This document shows positions 1-5,633 of a DNA stretch of 8,649 bases, in pieces. Position 1 is the stretch's first letter. Each line of letters begins with the position of its first letter. The DNA comes from an uncultured Eubacteriales bacterium (GTDB lineage: Bacteria; Bacillota; Clostridia; Oscillospirales; Oscillospiraceae). The notes under the pieces were generated by a model that was given only the letters and a program-made list of their open reading frames with translations, had not been told where the DNA came from and did no database searches. A program made the translations under genes and the position numbers. Where the stretch lies: assembly GCA_949744025.1 (NCBI GenBank), contig CATJWA010000125.1, positions 1 to 8,649 of the forward strand. Reading direction: 5' to 3'.

Positions 1-24
1 TCTTGACATTTGCCGTGTATATCA

Positions 25-49
25 ATTTTACACCGGGCTGGGGTAAAAT
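25..49. repeat. Imperfect hairpin
   Basis: The arms ATTTTAC (25-31) and GTAAAAT (43-49) are perfectly complementary. After one mismatch, two further C-G pairs close a five-base loop. No T-run follows, so it is not a clear terminator. Function unknown. Confidence 0.3.
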
Positions 50-102
50 CGCTGGACAGCTATATGCCTGTCGCTCTTGCGTCCTTTCCGCCCATTTCCC
101 CG

Positions 103-123
103 TGTGGGTCAGCGTGTGGGTCA
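103..123 (+). repeat. Paired direct repeat TGTGGGTC (left pair)
   Basis: TGTGGGTCA occurs at 103-111 and again at 115-123, a period of 12 bases. The same pair with the same period recurs at 359-379. The midpoints of the two pairs (113 and 369) average 241, which is the anticodon loop of the tRNA fragment. Short direct repeats flanking a core are typical of arm-type binding sites of tyrosine integrases. That role is inferred here. Confidence 0.45.
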
Positions 124-162
124 ACGAAAAAACACGCATCCTGAAAAGCTCCAAAAACGAAC

Positions 163-201
163 AAAACACCCCCGAAACCACACGGATTTCGGGGGTGTTT
201 T
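163..201 (-). terminator. Rho-independent terminator-like hairpin after the tRNA-Thr fragment
   Basis: A perfect 15-bp inverted repeat has arms 163-177 and 187-201 and a 9-base loop. The minus strand reads a G/C-rich stem ending in TGTTTT, then GTTCGTTTTTGG, which gives a usable U-tract. It sits directly after the CCA end of the tRNA-Thr fragment and downstream of hepT, so it would end minus-strand transcripts. The stem also ends in TTTT on the plus strand, so it may act weakly in both directions. Confidence 0.75.
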
Positions 202-245
202 GGAGCTGGTAATGTGACTCGAACACACGACCTGCTGATTACGAA
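201..245 (-). other. tRNA-Thr(CGT) 3' half, probable att-site core
   Basis: Read on the minus strand, the sequence runs from the anticodon loop TTCGTAA (anticodon CGT, Thr) through the 3' side of the anticodon stem. It continues with a variable region, a T-arm (GTGTG-TTCGAGT-CACAT, five pairs including one G-T), acceptor strand TACCAGC, discriminator T and an encoded CCA. Beyond 245 the sequence no longer continues as a tRNA: the partner strand of the anticodon stem and the D-arm are missing. A tRNA gene broken in the anticodon loop is the classic footprint of tyrosine-integrase insertion. The intact gene should lie at the other end of the element. It is unlikely to be a functional tRNA as it stands. 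Confidence 0.75.
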
Positions 246-259
246 GTGTATACGAAGTG
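240..259. repeat. Direct repeat TACGAAGTG at the tRNA break
   Basis: TACGAAGTG occurs at 240-248 and 251-259, an 11-base period, with GTATAC between and overlapping the copies. The first copy spans the point where tRNA similarity stops. It may be part of the integrase core recognition sequence, or a small duplication left by recombination. Confidence 0.4.
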
Positions 260-289
260 CCCAAAGAGCCGTTTCCGGCCCTCTTGGGC
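259..289 (+). repeat. Hairpin with short T-run
   Basis: GCCCAA plus GAG (259-268, one bulged A) pairs with CTC plus TTGGGC (281-289). Inside, CCG/CGG closes a TTTC loop. On the plus strand GCTTTTCG follows, a weak terminator-like tail. The minus strand has no U-tract, so it is not a good terminator for hepT. Possible terminator or recombination-site structure. Confidence 0.4.
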
Positions 290-358
290 GCTTTTCGCTC
301 GGTATGAAGCTACGTTTGAGCCTCTTTGGCCCGTTGCTTCCGCACTGGCGTTTCCTGT

Positions 359-379
359 TGTGGGTCGGAATGTGGGTCA
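359..379 (+). repeat. Paired direct repeat TGTGGGTC (right pair)
   Basis: TGTGGGTCG at 359-367 and TGTGGGTCA at 371-379 repeat with a period of 12 bases, as at 103-123. The pair lies just past the hepT stop codon, about 128 bases from the tRNA anticodon loop. Candidate integrase arm-type site. Confidence 0.45.
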
Positions 380-381
380 GC

Positions 382-726
382 TCATGGCTGCTCAAGCAAT
401 GCATTACATACGTCCATCAATGCGGGAATATCCTCTCTGAGCGTATTCCATACAGCGGGAACATCGAGAGAACCGTAAGCATGAACGTAAAAGTTACGTG
501 TATCTTTAATAATCCGCCACGGGATAGATGGAGCGGCCTTTTTGACGGCATCAGAAAGCTGAGAAGACAGCTCACCAATCTGCACAACACACATGCAGCA
601 GGCATCCTGAAACATGCAGTCAGACTGAAAACGCGCGAAGTCATAGGAACAACGCTCCAAATACTCTGTGATACGACGGCAATATCCAACGATTTTAGCT
701 AAAAGGATACGGTCACGCGCCTCGAT
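382..726 (-). CDS. hepT: HepT-like ribonuclease toxin (HEPN/DUF86), non-canonical start
   Basis: This is the toxin half of a MntA/HepT type VII toxin-antitoxin system, in which HEPN-domain RNases cut RNA until the partner modifies them. Read from the ATC codon at 726-724, the product is 114 residues, normal for DUF86. The first helix starts with EARDRILLAKIVGY, IGELS is near residue 50, and the pattern PWRIIKDTRNFYVHAY spans about residues 69-84. The catalytic RX4HXY motif is R77, H82 and Y84; Y84 matches the tyrosine that MntA adenylylates in characterised systems. A GAGGTG ribosome site (734-739) sits 7 bases before the ATC, but no ATG, GTG or TTG is in frame there. The next start, TTG at 660, would remove the first 22 residues and has no ribosome site. 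The gene overlaps the end of mntA by about 14 bases. It may use a rare start, depend on coupling, or be crippled. Confidence 0.82.
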   Translation of the reverse strand: MEARDRILLAKIVGYCRRITEYLERCSYDFARFQSDCMFQDACCMCVVQIGELSSQLSDAVKKAAPSIPWRIIKDTRNFYVHAYGSLDVPAVWNTLREDIPALMDVCNALLEQP

Positions 727-1009
727 AAAGCAACACCTCGTCTTTCTCTATCATTGAAAGAAATTCCTTGTCAGAGGATTCACTGGTGATTAAATCGACA
801 GGGAGTTTGAGCGCATCCTCCACTGCGAGGCGAAAACCGCATATCTGAAACATGGAGCGCAGCCGGCCTTTTTCGATTTTCAAATCCACATCGCTGTCGG
901 CGGAAGTGTTCCCTGTGGAGTAAGAGCCAAAAAGAGATACGCTTTTGACACCGTGCTCTGCGGCGATGGGGGATATGATTTCCTTCAGCTCGTCGATGGT
1001 ATATGTCAT
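713..1009 (-). CDS. mntA: MntA-like nucleotidyltransferase antitoxin
   Basis: A 98-residue minimal nucleotidyltransferase of the DNA polymerase beta superfamily. It is the antitoxin that transfers AMP to the HepT tyrosine. The motif GSYSTGNTSADSDVDL starts at G28-S29, with catalytic D40 and D42, and D72 (LPVDL) is the likely third metal-binding Asp. The length is typical of family members. ATG at 1009-1007 follows AGGAGG (1017-1022) with a 7-base spacer, and a promoter lies just upstream. hepT follows immediately, overlapping the stop codon, so the two are co-transcribed and probably translationally coupled. The pair sits next to the attachment-site-like region, a usual place for defence or maintenance cargo of integrated elements. 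Confidence 0.88.
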   Translation of the reverse strand: MTYTIDELKEIISPIAAEHGVKSVSLFGSYSTGNTSADSDVDLKIEKGRLRSMFQICGFRLAVEDALKLPVDLITSESSDKEFLSMIEKDEVLLYRGA

Positions 1010-1036
1010 GGCAACGCCTCCTCTCCCTATAATAGC

Positions 1037-1065
1037 AGTATACCCGATGAGGCTGCTTTTTGCAA
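1037..1065 (-). promoter_or_regulatory. mntA-hepT promoter
   Basis: On the minus strand TTGCAA (1060-1065) and TATACT (1037-1042) are separated by exactly 17 bases. Transcription would start near 1030, giving a leader of about 20 bases that contains the strong AGGAGG site. Confidence 0.6.
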
Positions 1066-1246
1066 CCGCCTGTTTGCACAGCTCAAAAATTGCGTCGCTG
1101 TAATCAAAGAAAGGGGGCTCGGAGGGAACGTGGGAGTTATCTTAATAAGAAGCATACAATCTTTCAAAAATTTTAACGTGGCACGGCAGAATAAAACCTC
1201 GTCTTTTGCGTTTTGATATTTTCCAAGCGTGTCCTAATTTTTACTC

Positions 1247-2869
1247 TCACTGTTTTTCCACGATTGACCGGAAAATCGCCCCTTCGTCAAGCGAGGACAT
1301 TTTACTGGCGACGGTAATCGGATCAACACCGAGGTACCTGCTTTCATATTCCAGGATAAAGCAGGAAAGCATAATGCTCATCCGCACATTTAAGTCATCA
1401 AGGCTTTGACACAGAAGCGCCTCGATGGTTTTGACCCGGTAATTTACAGTATTCCTGTGGAGCGAGAGCTTTTGTGCACACAGGGCGGAGTTGCAGTTGC
1501 ACTTAATATAAACCTGTACGGTATTAAACAGGTCTGTTCCGTTCTTTTTATCGTAGCGCAGTAAGCCTATCACACCCGGACTGCACAGATATGAAATATT
1601 GGAAAAATTATGGAGCTTTACCGCGGATTCCACTATAAGGTCGATAAAAAAGTACATGAGATAATCGTTGAAGCTGAATATGCGCTGCGAGGGGTCGGGG
1701 CAGAATATTTTGCCGAGGCGTGTGGTGGCGGCCGCCTGGATGTATATTGGGCGTAGGGAGGTCATAAAACGGGTGCTGTTGCCAATTCCTGCGTATGCGT
1801 TGAATTTTTCCAGCAATTCCTCCAGACGCTCCGCGTCATAGCTGAGCTTGTCGTTGAATTTCTTCTTTGCCGCAATCACAAGGAGCCCGTCGTTATACTG
1901 GGAAACCGAACAGGGGGCGAATATATATTCCAGCTGCCCCGAGATATAGTTTAACGGGACCTTATGCGTCTGCTTTTCAAATTTAATCACTACCGGTTGG
2001 TAAAACTTGCCTTTCACCATGTCGGGGCTCAGATTCCTCTCCTGCTCTATAACTACAGGGTCGGTAATCCGCTGTTCGATTATGTCAGAGATAAAACGGC
2101 TGACAATATCGGTAAAATACTGCTTTACGCTGTTATCAGTGAGAATAATGGGCTTTATTGTCTTTACAAAATCGTCAATGTAGGCAGAGGCGGTATCCTC
2201 GCCGCTGCCGTCAGTGTTTTCAACGAGTATTCTTGCGACGGTTTTCATCTCATGCCTTATCGGATAGACAGCCAGCAAATCGCCGTCGATGGTAATGCTT
2301 ATCCTCCTGCAGCCTATAGATGCCTTTTCCGTGTGGAGTATATTTACTGAAATATCATAGGGGAGCTTATTGCCGCGGCGGAGCATCTCGAAAACTCCGC
2401 TTTTCACTTCGGTTACGGAGCTGAACGTGACGCGCTGGAAAAACGAGTTGAGAATGCACACATTGCGGGAGGTTTTTTCGCTGACAAGACGGGTCAGGGC
2501 CGAAAGGTCCTTGCTCTTCCTGAGAGATGAGCGCCACAGATTGTACTCACTGAGCTTTATGGCAATGTGATTGTGGAGCTGGTGTGCAGTTGAGGAAAAC
2601 AGGAATATATTCTGGTACTCGCTGAACCTGCCGTAAAAATCCCCGTCAAAGCTGTTGCCGTCATAGCAGAAAAAGTAGCTGCCTGCGCAGCTGCCGGAAA
2701 CCTTGACGGGGAGCTGCTTCCAGCTGAGGATGTAAAGGAAATCCTCTACAAAGCCGGCATTTTCGTCATACAGAAGTATGCCGTTTGTGGACTCGCAGTT
2801 CGGCTTGCTGCATTTCCAGTAAATGAGCGAGCTTTCAATTCCGTGCATCAGCATTTCGACGGTTAGCAT
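1247..2869 (-). CDS. PucR/CdaR-family transcriptional regulator
   Basis: A 540-residue soluble protein with the PucR-type C-terminal helix-turn-helix. The domain begins with LCSPGVIGLLRYDKKNGTDL at about residues 428-447, and the hallmark LSLHRNTVNYRV (about 468-479) covers the recognition helix. The N-terminal 400 residues have no motif I can name, though family members usually carry a ligand-sensing or GGDEF-like (CdaR) region there. ATG at 2869 follows AAGGAG (2878-2883) with a 7-base spacer. It is divergent from the dehydratase operon, and such regulators often control a neighbouring catabolic operon in response to its substrate, so it is the obvious candidate controller. Oddities are a CxCx4C cluster (C457, C459, C464) just before the recognition helix and a tail of about 30 residues after the domain. 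Base composition is visibly more AT-rich than the operon across the gap. Confidence 0.85.
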   Translation of the reverse strand: MLTVEMLMHGIESSLIYWKCSKPNCESTNGILLYDENAGFVEDFLYILSWKQLPVKVSGSCAGSYFFCYDGNSFDGDFYGRFSEYQNIFLFSSTAHQLHNHIAIKLSEYNLWRSSLRKSKDLSALTRLVSEKTSRNVCILNSFFQRVTFSSVTEVKSGVFEMLRRGNKLPYDISVNILHTEKASIGCRRISITIDGDLLAVYPIRHEMKTVARILVENTDGSGEDTASAYIDDFVKTIKPIILTDNSVKQYFTDIVSRFISDIIEQRITDPVVIEQERNLSPDMVKGKFYQPVVIKFEKQTHKVPLNYISGQLEYIFAPCSVSQYNDGLLVIAAKKKFNDKLSYDAERLEELLEKFNAYAGIGNSTRFMTSLRPIYIQAAATTRLGKIFCPDPSQRIFSFNDYLMYFFIDLIVESAVKLHNFSNISYLCSPGVIGLLRYDKKNGTDLFNTVQVYIKCNCNSALCAQKLSLHRNTVNYRVKTIEALLCQSLDDLNVRMSIMLSCFILEYESRYLGVDPITVASKMSSLDEGAIFRSIVEKQ

Positions 2870-3002
2870 CAGAGGATCTCCTTTTGGCTGTTATATTTGA
2901 ACAAGAGAACCGACGGCTTTATCTGGCTGGAGCCTCCGCGGCGGCGTCAAATGTTAATTGGTTTATGCGTTTTGTTGATAAAAACGCGCCGTGTCAGTGC
3001 TT

Positions 3003-3031
3003 AGTATATCGAAACAAACGATTTATGTCAA
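3003..3031 (-). promoter_or_regulatory. Promoter of the PucR-type regulator gene
   Basis: On the minus strand a consensus TTGACA (3026-3031) and TATACT (3003-3008) are separated by exactly 17 bases, an almost ideal sigma-A promoter. The expected start point is near 2996. Confidence 0.72.
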
Positions 3032-3046
3032 TATAGAGCGTTTGTT
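3013..3046. promoter_or_regulatory. Inverted repeat over the regulator promoter, candidate operator
   Basis: AACAAACG (3013-3020) and CGTTTGTT (3039-3046) form a perfect 8-base inverted repeat with an 18-base gap. One arm lies between the -10 and -35 boxes of the regulator promoter and the other just upstream of the -35. A protein bound here could block that promoter, consistent with autoregulation. The binding protein is inferred. Confidence 0.45.
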
Positions 3047-3054
3047 CACTATGC

Positions 3055-3077
3055 ACATTATTTCTTTCGCATAATGT
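3055..3077. repeat. Inverted repeat ACATTAT/ATAATGT
   Basis: A perfect 7-base inverted repeat has arms 3055-3061 and 3071-3077 and a 9-base gap. It shares bases 3073-3077 with the neighbouring palindrome, so the two could be overlapping sites. AT-rich, so chance is possible. Confidence 0.3.
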
Positions 3078-3091
3078 TCTCCATGAACATT
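3073..3091. promoter_or_regulatory. Palindrome abutting the operon -35 box, candidate operator
   Basis: AATGTTC (3073-3079) and GAACATT (3085-3091) form a perfect 7-base inverted repeat with a 5-base spacer. Its last two bases are the first two of the TTGGCA -35 box. This position suits an activator contacting RNA polymerase, or a repressor. The divergent PucR-type regulator is the natural candidate. Confidence 0.5.
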
Positions 3092-3118
3092 GGCATTTAT
3101 CCGGCTATGCTTTATGTT
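3090..3118 (+). promoter_or_regulatory. Promoter of the dehydratase operon
   Basis: TTGGCA (3090-3095) and TATGTT (3113-3118) are separated by exactly 17 bases. The -10 box is weak, as expected for a promoter needing an activator. The expected start is near 3125, about 50 bases before the first gene. Confidence 0.55.
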
Positions 3119-3136
3119 ATAAGCATGAGGGCACCG

Positions 3137-3152
3137 CGAGGATAATGCCTCG
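3137..3152 (+). repeat. Small hairpin in the operon leader
   Basis: CGAGG (3137-3141) pairs with CCTCG (3148-3152) around a six-base loop, 10 bases before the ribosome site of the first gene. It is short and could be incidental or mildly affect mRNA stability. Confidence 0.25.
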
Positions 3153-3175
3153 TAATCTGAAAAAGGAGTGAAGGA

Positions 3176-4348
3176 ATGGTTATAAGGACATGCGCGAGAA
3201 GCAGCGGCGCCTTTATGAAGCTGCTGTATTGCTACCAGAATCGTGACGAACAGATTAAACGGGCGCGTAAGGCGGGGCGGCTCACCGTCGGGCGGCTCGG
3301 CTTCGGGGTTCCAGAGGAAATGATCCTTGCGGCGGGAATGGTTCCGGTTATGATTTGCGCGGAAAGGACATCTGAGCTTAGCCGCGCGGACAAGTATCTG
3401 GAGTATTCCTTCGCGCCGAAGGCAAAAGCGTGGTTCGACGTTCTGGCCGGCGGCGGAAAAAGCCCCCTGCCGGATTTCGTGGCCGCCGCAGACTCGGAGG
3501 ATGTTGTAAACCGCATTTATTATTATCTGCGGGAAATATCCAGAACCGAACCTGACTGCGGCATACCTCCGCTCCATTTTGTGGATTTGCTGTTTTCAAG
3601 GCACATGATGTACCAGAAATGGAATTACGCGGCACTCGAACGCTTCCTCGGTCAGCTTGAGGAGTGGTCCGGCAGGCGGATTTCGGAGGAGGACCTGCGC
3701 CGCGGCATGGAGCTTGTGGAATCGCGGCGAACTGCCCTTCTGGAGATATCGGCTCTCAGGCGGTGCGCCGAGCCGAAAATAAGCGGCTGCGAGGCTCTTG
3801 TGATAATTGGCTCCGGGTTTTTTATGCCGCCGGAGGAACACGCGGCGCTTGTGCGTGAGCTGGCCGATGAGGCACACGGCTGGCCGTCCCTGGAAGGCAG
3901 GAGGGTGTTTTTCTGCGGAGGAGCTCAGGAGGACACCGCGGTTTACGAAAAGATTGAGGCCGCGGGGGCAGTGGTCGTTAGCGAGGACCACAACTGGGGT
4001 GACCGCTGTTATGAGCGCGCCGCGGCGAAAAATGCCGAGCCGCTGAAGGCGATTGCGGACAAATACATGCTCGCGGGTGTATCCGCGCAGAAGGGCCTTG
4101 TGGCCGAGCGCGTGGAGGCGTTGCGCGCGGGTGTGGCGGCCTGCAGCGCCCAGAGCGTGGTGTTTTACACCGACGAGTATGAGGAGGCAGCCTCTTGGGA
4201 TTACCCATCCCAAAAGGAGATGCTCGACGGCGAGGGGATAGGCTCGGTGTGCTTCTGCAAGATGAAATATCCGGCGGAAAATAATGCCGGACTTGATAAA
4301 GCACTGTCAGACTTTTTCCGTGGGGAGGGAAGGATAAATGCGAAGTGA
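3176..4348 (+). CDS. 2-hydroxyacyl-CoA dehydratase family subunit lacking Fe-S cysteines
   Basis: A 390-residue member of the HgdB/HadC/FldC/BcrC family, cytosolic enzymes that dehydrate 2-hydroxyacyl-CoA or reduce aromatic CoA esters. Family signs are GVPEEMILAAGMVPV (44-58), PPLHFVDL (131-138) and a C-terminal segment ending SWDYPSQKEML (350-360). The length fits the smaller subunit of Had/Fld-type enzymes. By eye, the three cysteines that hold the [4Fe-4S] cluster in characterised subunits are replaced: SFAPKA has A80, AAADSED has A105, and the C-terminal site falls at about E346. Other cysteines exist but not in the usual settings. ATG at 3176 follows AAGGAG (3163-3168) with a 7-base spacer; an in-frame ATG at 3215 lacks such support. 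It overlaps the next gene by 11 bases. The subunit may be structural, bind substrate only, or carry an altered cofactor. Confidence 0.85.
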   Translation: MVIRTCARSSGAFMKLLYCYQNRDEQIKRARKAGRLTVGRLGFGVPEEMILAAGMVPVMICAERTSELSRADKYLEYSFAPKAKAWFDVLAGGGKSPLPDFVAAADSEDVVNRIYYYLREISRTEPDCGIPPLHFVDLLFSRHMMYQKWNYAALERFLGQLEEWSGRRISEEDLRRGMELVESRRTALLEISALRRCAEPKISGCEALVIIGSGFFMPPEEHAALVRELADEAHGWPSLEGRRVFFCGGAQEDTAVYEKIEAAGAVVVSEDHNWGDRCYERAAAKNAEPLKAIADKYMLAGVSAQKGLVAERVEALRAGVAACSAQSVVFYTDEYEEAASWDYPSQKEMLDGEGIGSVCFCKMKYPAENNAGLDKALSDFFRGEGRINAK

Positions 4349-5633
4349 ACGCGCCGTAAAAAAGCTTCGGGCCACGGCAGAGGCGGCCGCCTACCAAAAG
4401 CAGTGGTTCAGGGAAACCCAGCAAAGGGTCGAATCCGGCGAGGATTTTGCCTACGTAAACGCGGACGTTCCGATGGAGATATTGCGCGCGATGGATATTC
4501 CTTTCGTGGTAAACCAGTGGTGGGCCGCGATATGCGGGGCCAAGCAGATGACCTCGAAGTATTTCGGTCTCCTGCGGGAGGCGGGGTACAGGGATGACCT
4601 GTGCTCATACTGCGCGACCGCCTTCGCAGAGAGCCTTGACACCGACGACAGGTTAAGCGGCCCCTGGGGCGGGCTGCCGTCTCCGACTATAAGCATTACA
4701 AGGCTCGCCTGCGATTGCCAGGGGAAAATTTTTGAGCTTTTCTCCAAAAGGCACGGCGCACAGCTCTACACGCTTGAAAATACCGTGCCGCGCAAGCTGC
4801 CGCTCAAGTGGTGGGAGCTTGACTGGGACAACTGGGAGGAGCTTTACGACACGGACCGCCTGGATTTTGCCGTTGAGGAGCTCAGGTGCCTTATCCGTTT
4901 CCTTGAGGAGAAAACCGGAAGGATGTTCGATATAAACCGCCTGGCGGAGGTAATGCACCTGATAAACGAGCAGGAGAGCTATTACCTTAAGACCAGGGAG
5001 CTGATAGCAAAAACCTCACCCGCGCCGGTGACGGTCGTGGACACCATCAACGCCGTGATGCAGGCCCAGTGGCAGCGCGGTACCCAGTGGGCCGTTGACC
5101 ACGCCGCAGGGCTGTACGGGGAAATAAAGGCCCTGGCCGAGAGCGGCACGGCGGCGGTGCCCAACGAGAGGTACCGTCTCATGTGGCTCGGGCGCGGCCT
5201 ATGGCACGACTTCGCGTTCTACCAGAATTTTGAGGAAAAATACGGAGCTGCATTTGTCTGGAGCATGTATCTGGCAATGGGAGCCGACGCTTATATCAGG
5301 AACAACGTGGATGCCGACCCGCTCAGGGCCCTGGCGGCGAGATATATCGGCATGGAGGACTTCCTGCACTGCCCGCCCTGGAACGCCCAGTGGTTTTTGA
5401 AGGAGGCTGTTCACAACAATATCGACGGCGTGGTTTACATGGTGCCGGAAAACTGTATGCAGGCGGTTGAGGGCTCGTACTTCGTGAAAAAAACGCTTGA
5501 GGACGCGGGAATACCCGTTCTTATATTCAGGGCGGACCCAGTGGACGCCAGGAAATGGAACCGCGATACCATGACGGCGCTGGTTGAGGAATTTATAGAG
5601 GATAGAATTATGGGAGGTGGAAAAAATGGGTAA
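4338..5633 (+). CDS. 2-hydroxyacyl-CoA dehydratase family subunit with conserved cysteines
   Basis: A 431-residue partner of the preceding protein, similar in size to the larger subunit of HadBC/FldBC-type dehydratases (about 405-410). The family N-terminal pattern is NADVPMEILRAMDIPFVV (41-58). Likely [4Fe-4S] ligands are C89 in LCSYC, C125 in ACDC and C383 in ENCM, and the C-terminus IPVLIFRADPVDARKW is typical of the family. It is rich in tryptophan, with W158, W159, W163 and W166 inside a segment between the first two sub-domains. That, and the stretch after residue 220 (VDTINAVMQAQWQRGTQWA), suggest a branch distinct from the well-studied enzymes. ATG at 4338 has GGAGGG (4324-4329) upstream and lies inside the end of the previous gene, so translation is coupled and a 1:1 complex is likely. 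Activity would need an ATP-dependent activator (HgdC/HadI type), which is absent from the window. Confidence 0.87.
   Translation: MRSERAVKKLRATAEAAAYQKQWFRETQQRVESGEDFAYVNADVPMEILRAMDIPFVVNQWWAAICGAKQMTSKYFGLLREAGYRDDLCSYCATAFAESLDTDDRLSGPWGGLPSPTISITRLACDCQGKIFELFSKRHGAQLYTLENTVPRKLPLKWWELDWDNWEELYDTDRLDFAVEELRCLIRFLEEKTGRMFDINRLAEVMHLINEQESYYLKTRELIAKTSPAPVTVVDTINAVMQAQWQRGTQWAVDHAAGLYGEIKALAESGTAAVPNERYRLMWLGRGLWHDFAFYQNFEEKYGAAFVWSMYLAMGADAYIRNNVDADPLRALAARYIGMEDFLHCPPWNAQWFLKEAVHNNIDGVVYMVPENCMQAVEGSYFVKKTLEDAGIPVLIFRADPVDARKWNRDTMTALVEEFIEDRIMGGGKNG

Larger units (their letters stand above)
1..381. other. Non-coding region with an attachment-site-like structure
   Basis: No convincing protein gene lies here. 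Open frames crossing it are either antisense to the hepT gene or cross the tRNA fragment, and none has family-like features. The stretch contains a weak hairpin (25-49), two pairs of TGTGGGTC direct repeats (103-123 and 359-379), a strong terminator-like inverted repeat (163-201), a tRNA-Thr 3' half (201-245), a direct repeat TACGAAGTG (240-248 and 251-259) and a second hairpin (259-289). Together they suggest the recombination site of an integrative element. Any integrase would be outside the window. Confidence 0.5.
2870..3175. promoter_or_regulatory. Divergent control region between the regulator and dehydratase operon
   Basis: The 306 bases hold no gene. They contain a minus-strand promoter for the regulator (3003-3031), a plus-strand promoter for the operon (3090-3118), and inverted repeats at 3013-3046, 3055-3077 and 3073-3091 that overlap or adjoin these promoters. 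The regulator's leader would be about 125 bases long, the operon's about 50. I see no recognisable riboswitch. Confidence 0.6.

Noticed and set aside
1..31. Possible promoter TTGACA at 3-8
   Set aside because: At 17-base spacing the -10 box would be TTTTAC, matching only three of six consensus bases, and no gene follows on the plus strand.
214..702. A 162-codon plus-strand open frame beginning in the tRNA fragment
   Set aside because: It begins inside the tRNA-Thr remnant and runs antisense through hepT, which has clear family motifs. No ribosome site and no recognisable domain.
1964..2350. A 128-codon plus-strand open frame inside the regulator gene
   Set aside because: It is antisense to the PucR-type regulator, with no ribosome site and no family-like sequence.
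3090..3118. Resemblance of the operon promoter to the lac promoter words TATGCTT, CCGGCT and TATGTT
   Set aside because: The words occur in a different order and no other lac-derived sequence is near, so it is not vector contamination.
5617..5625. GTG start for the CoA-transferase
   Set aside because: This GTG overlaps the GGGAGG ribosome site. ATG at 5626 has proper 8-base spacing and gives the expected family N-terminus.
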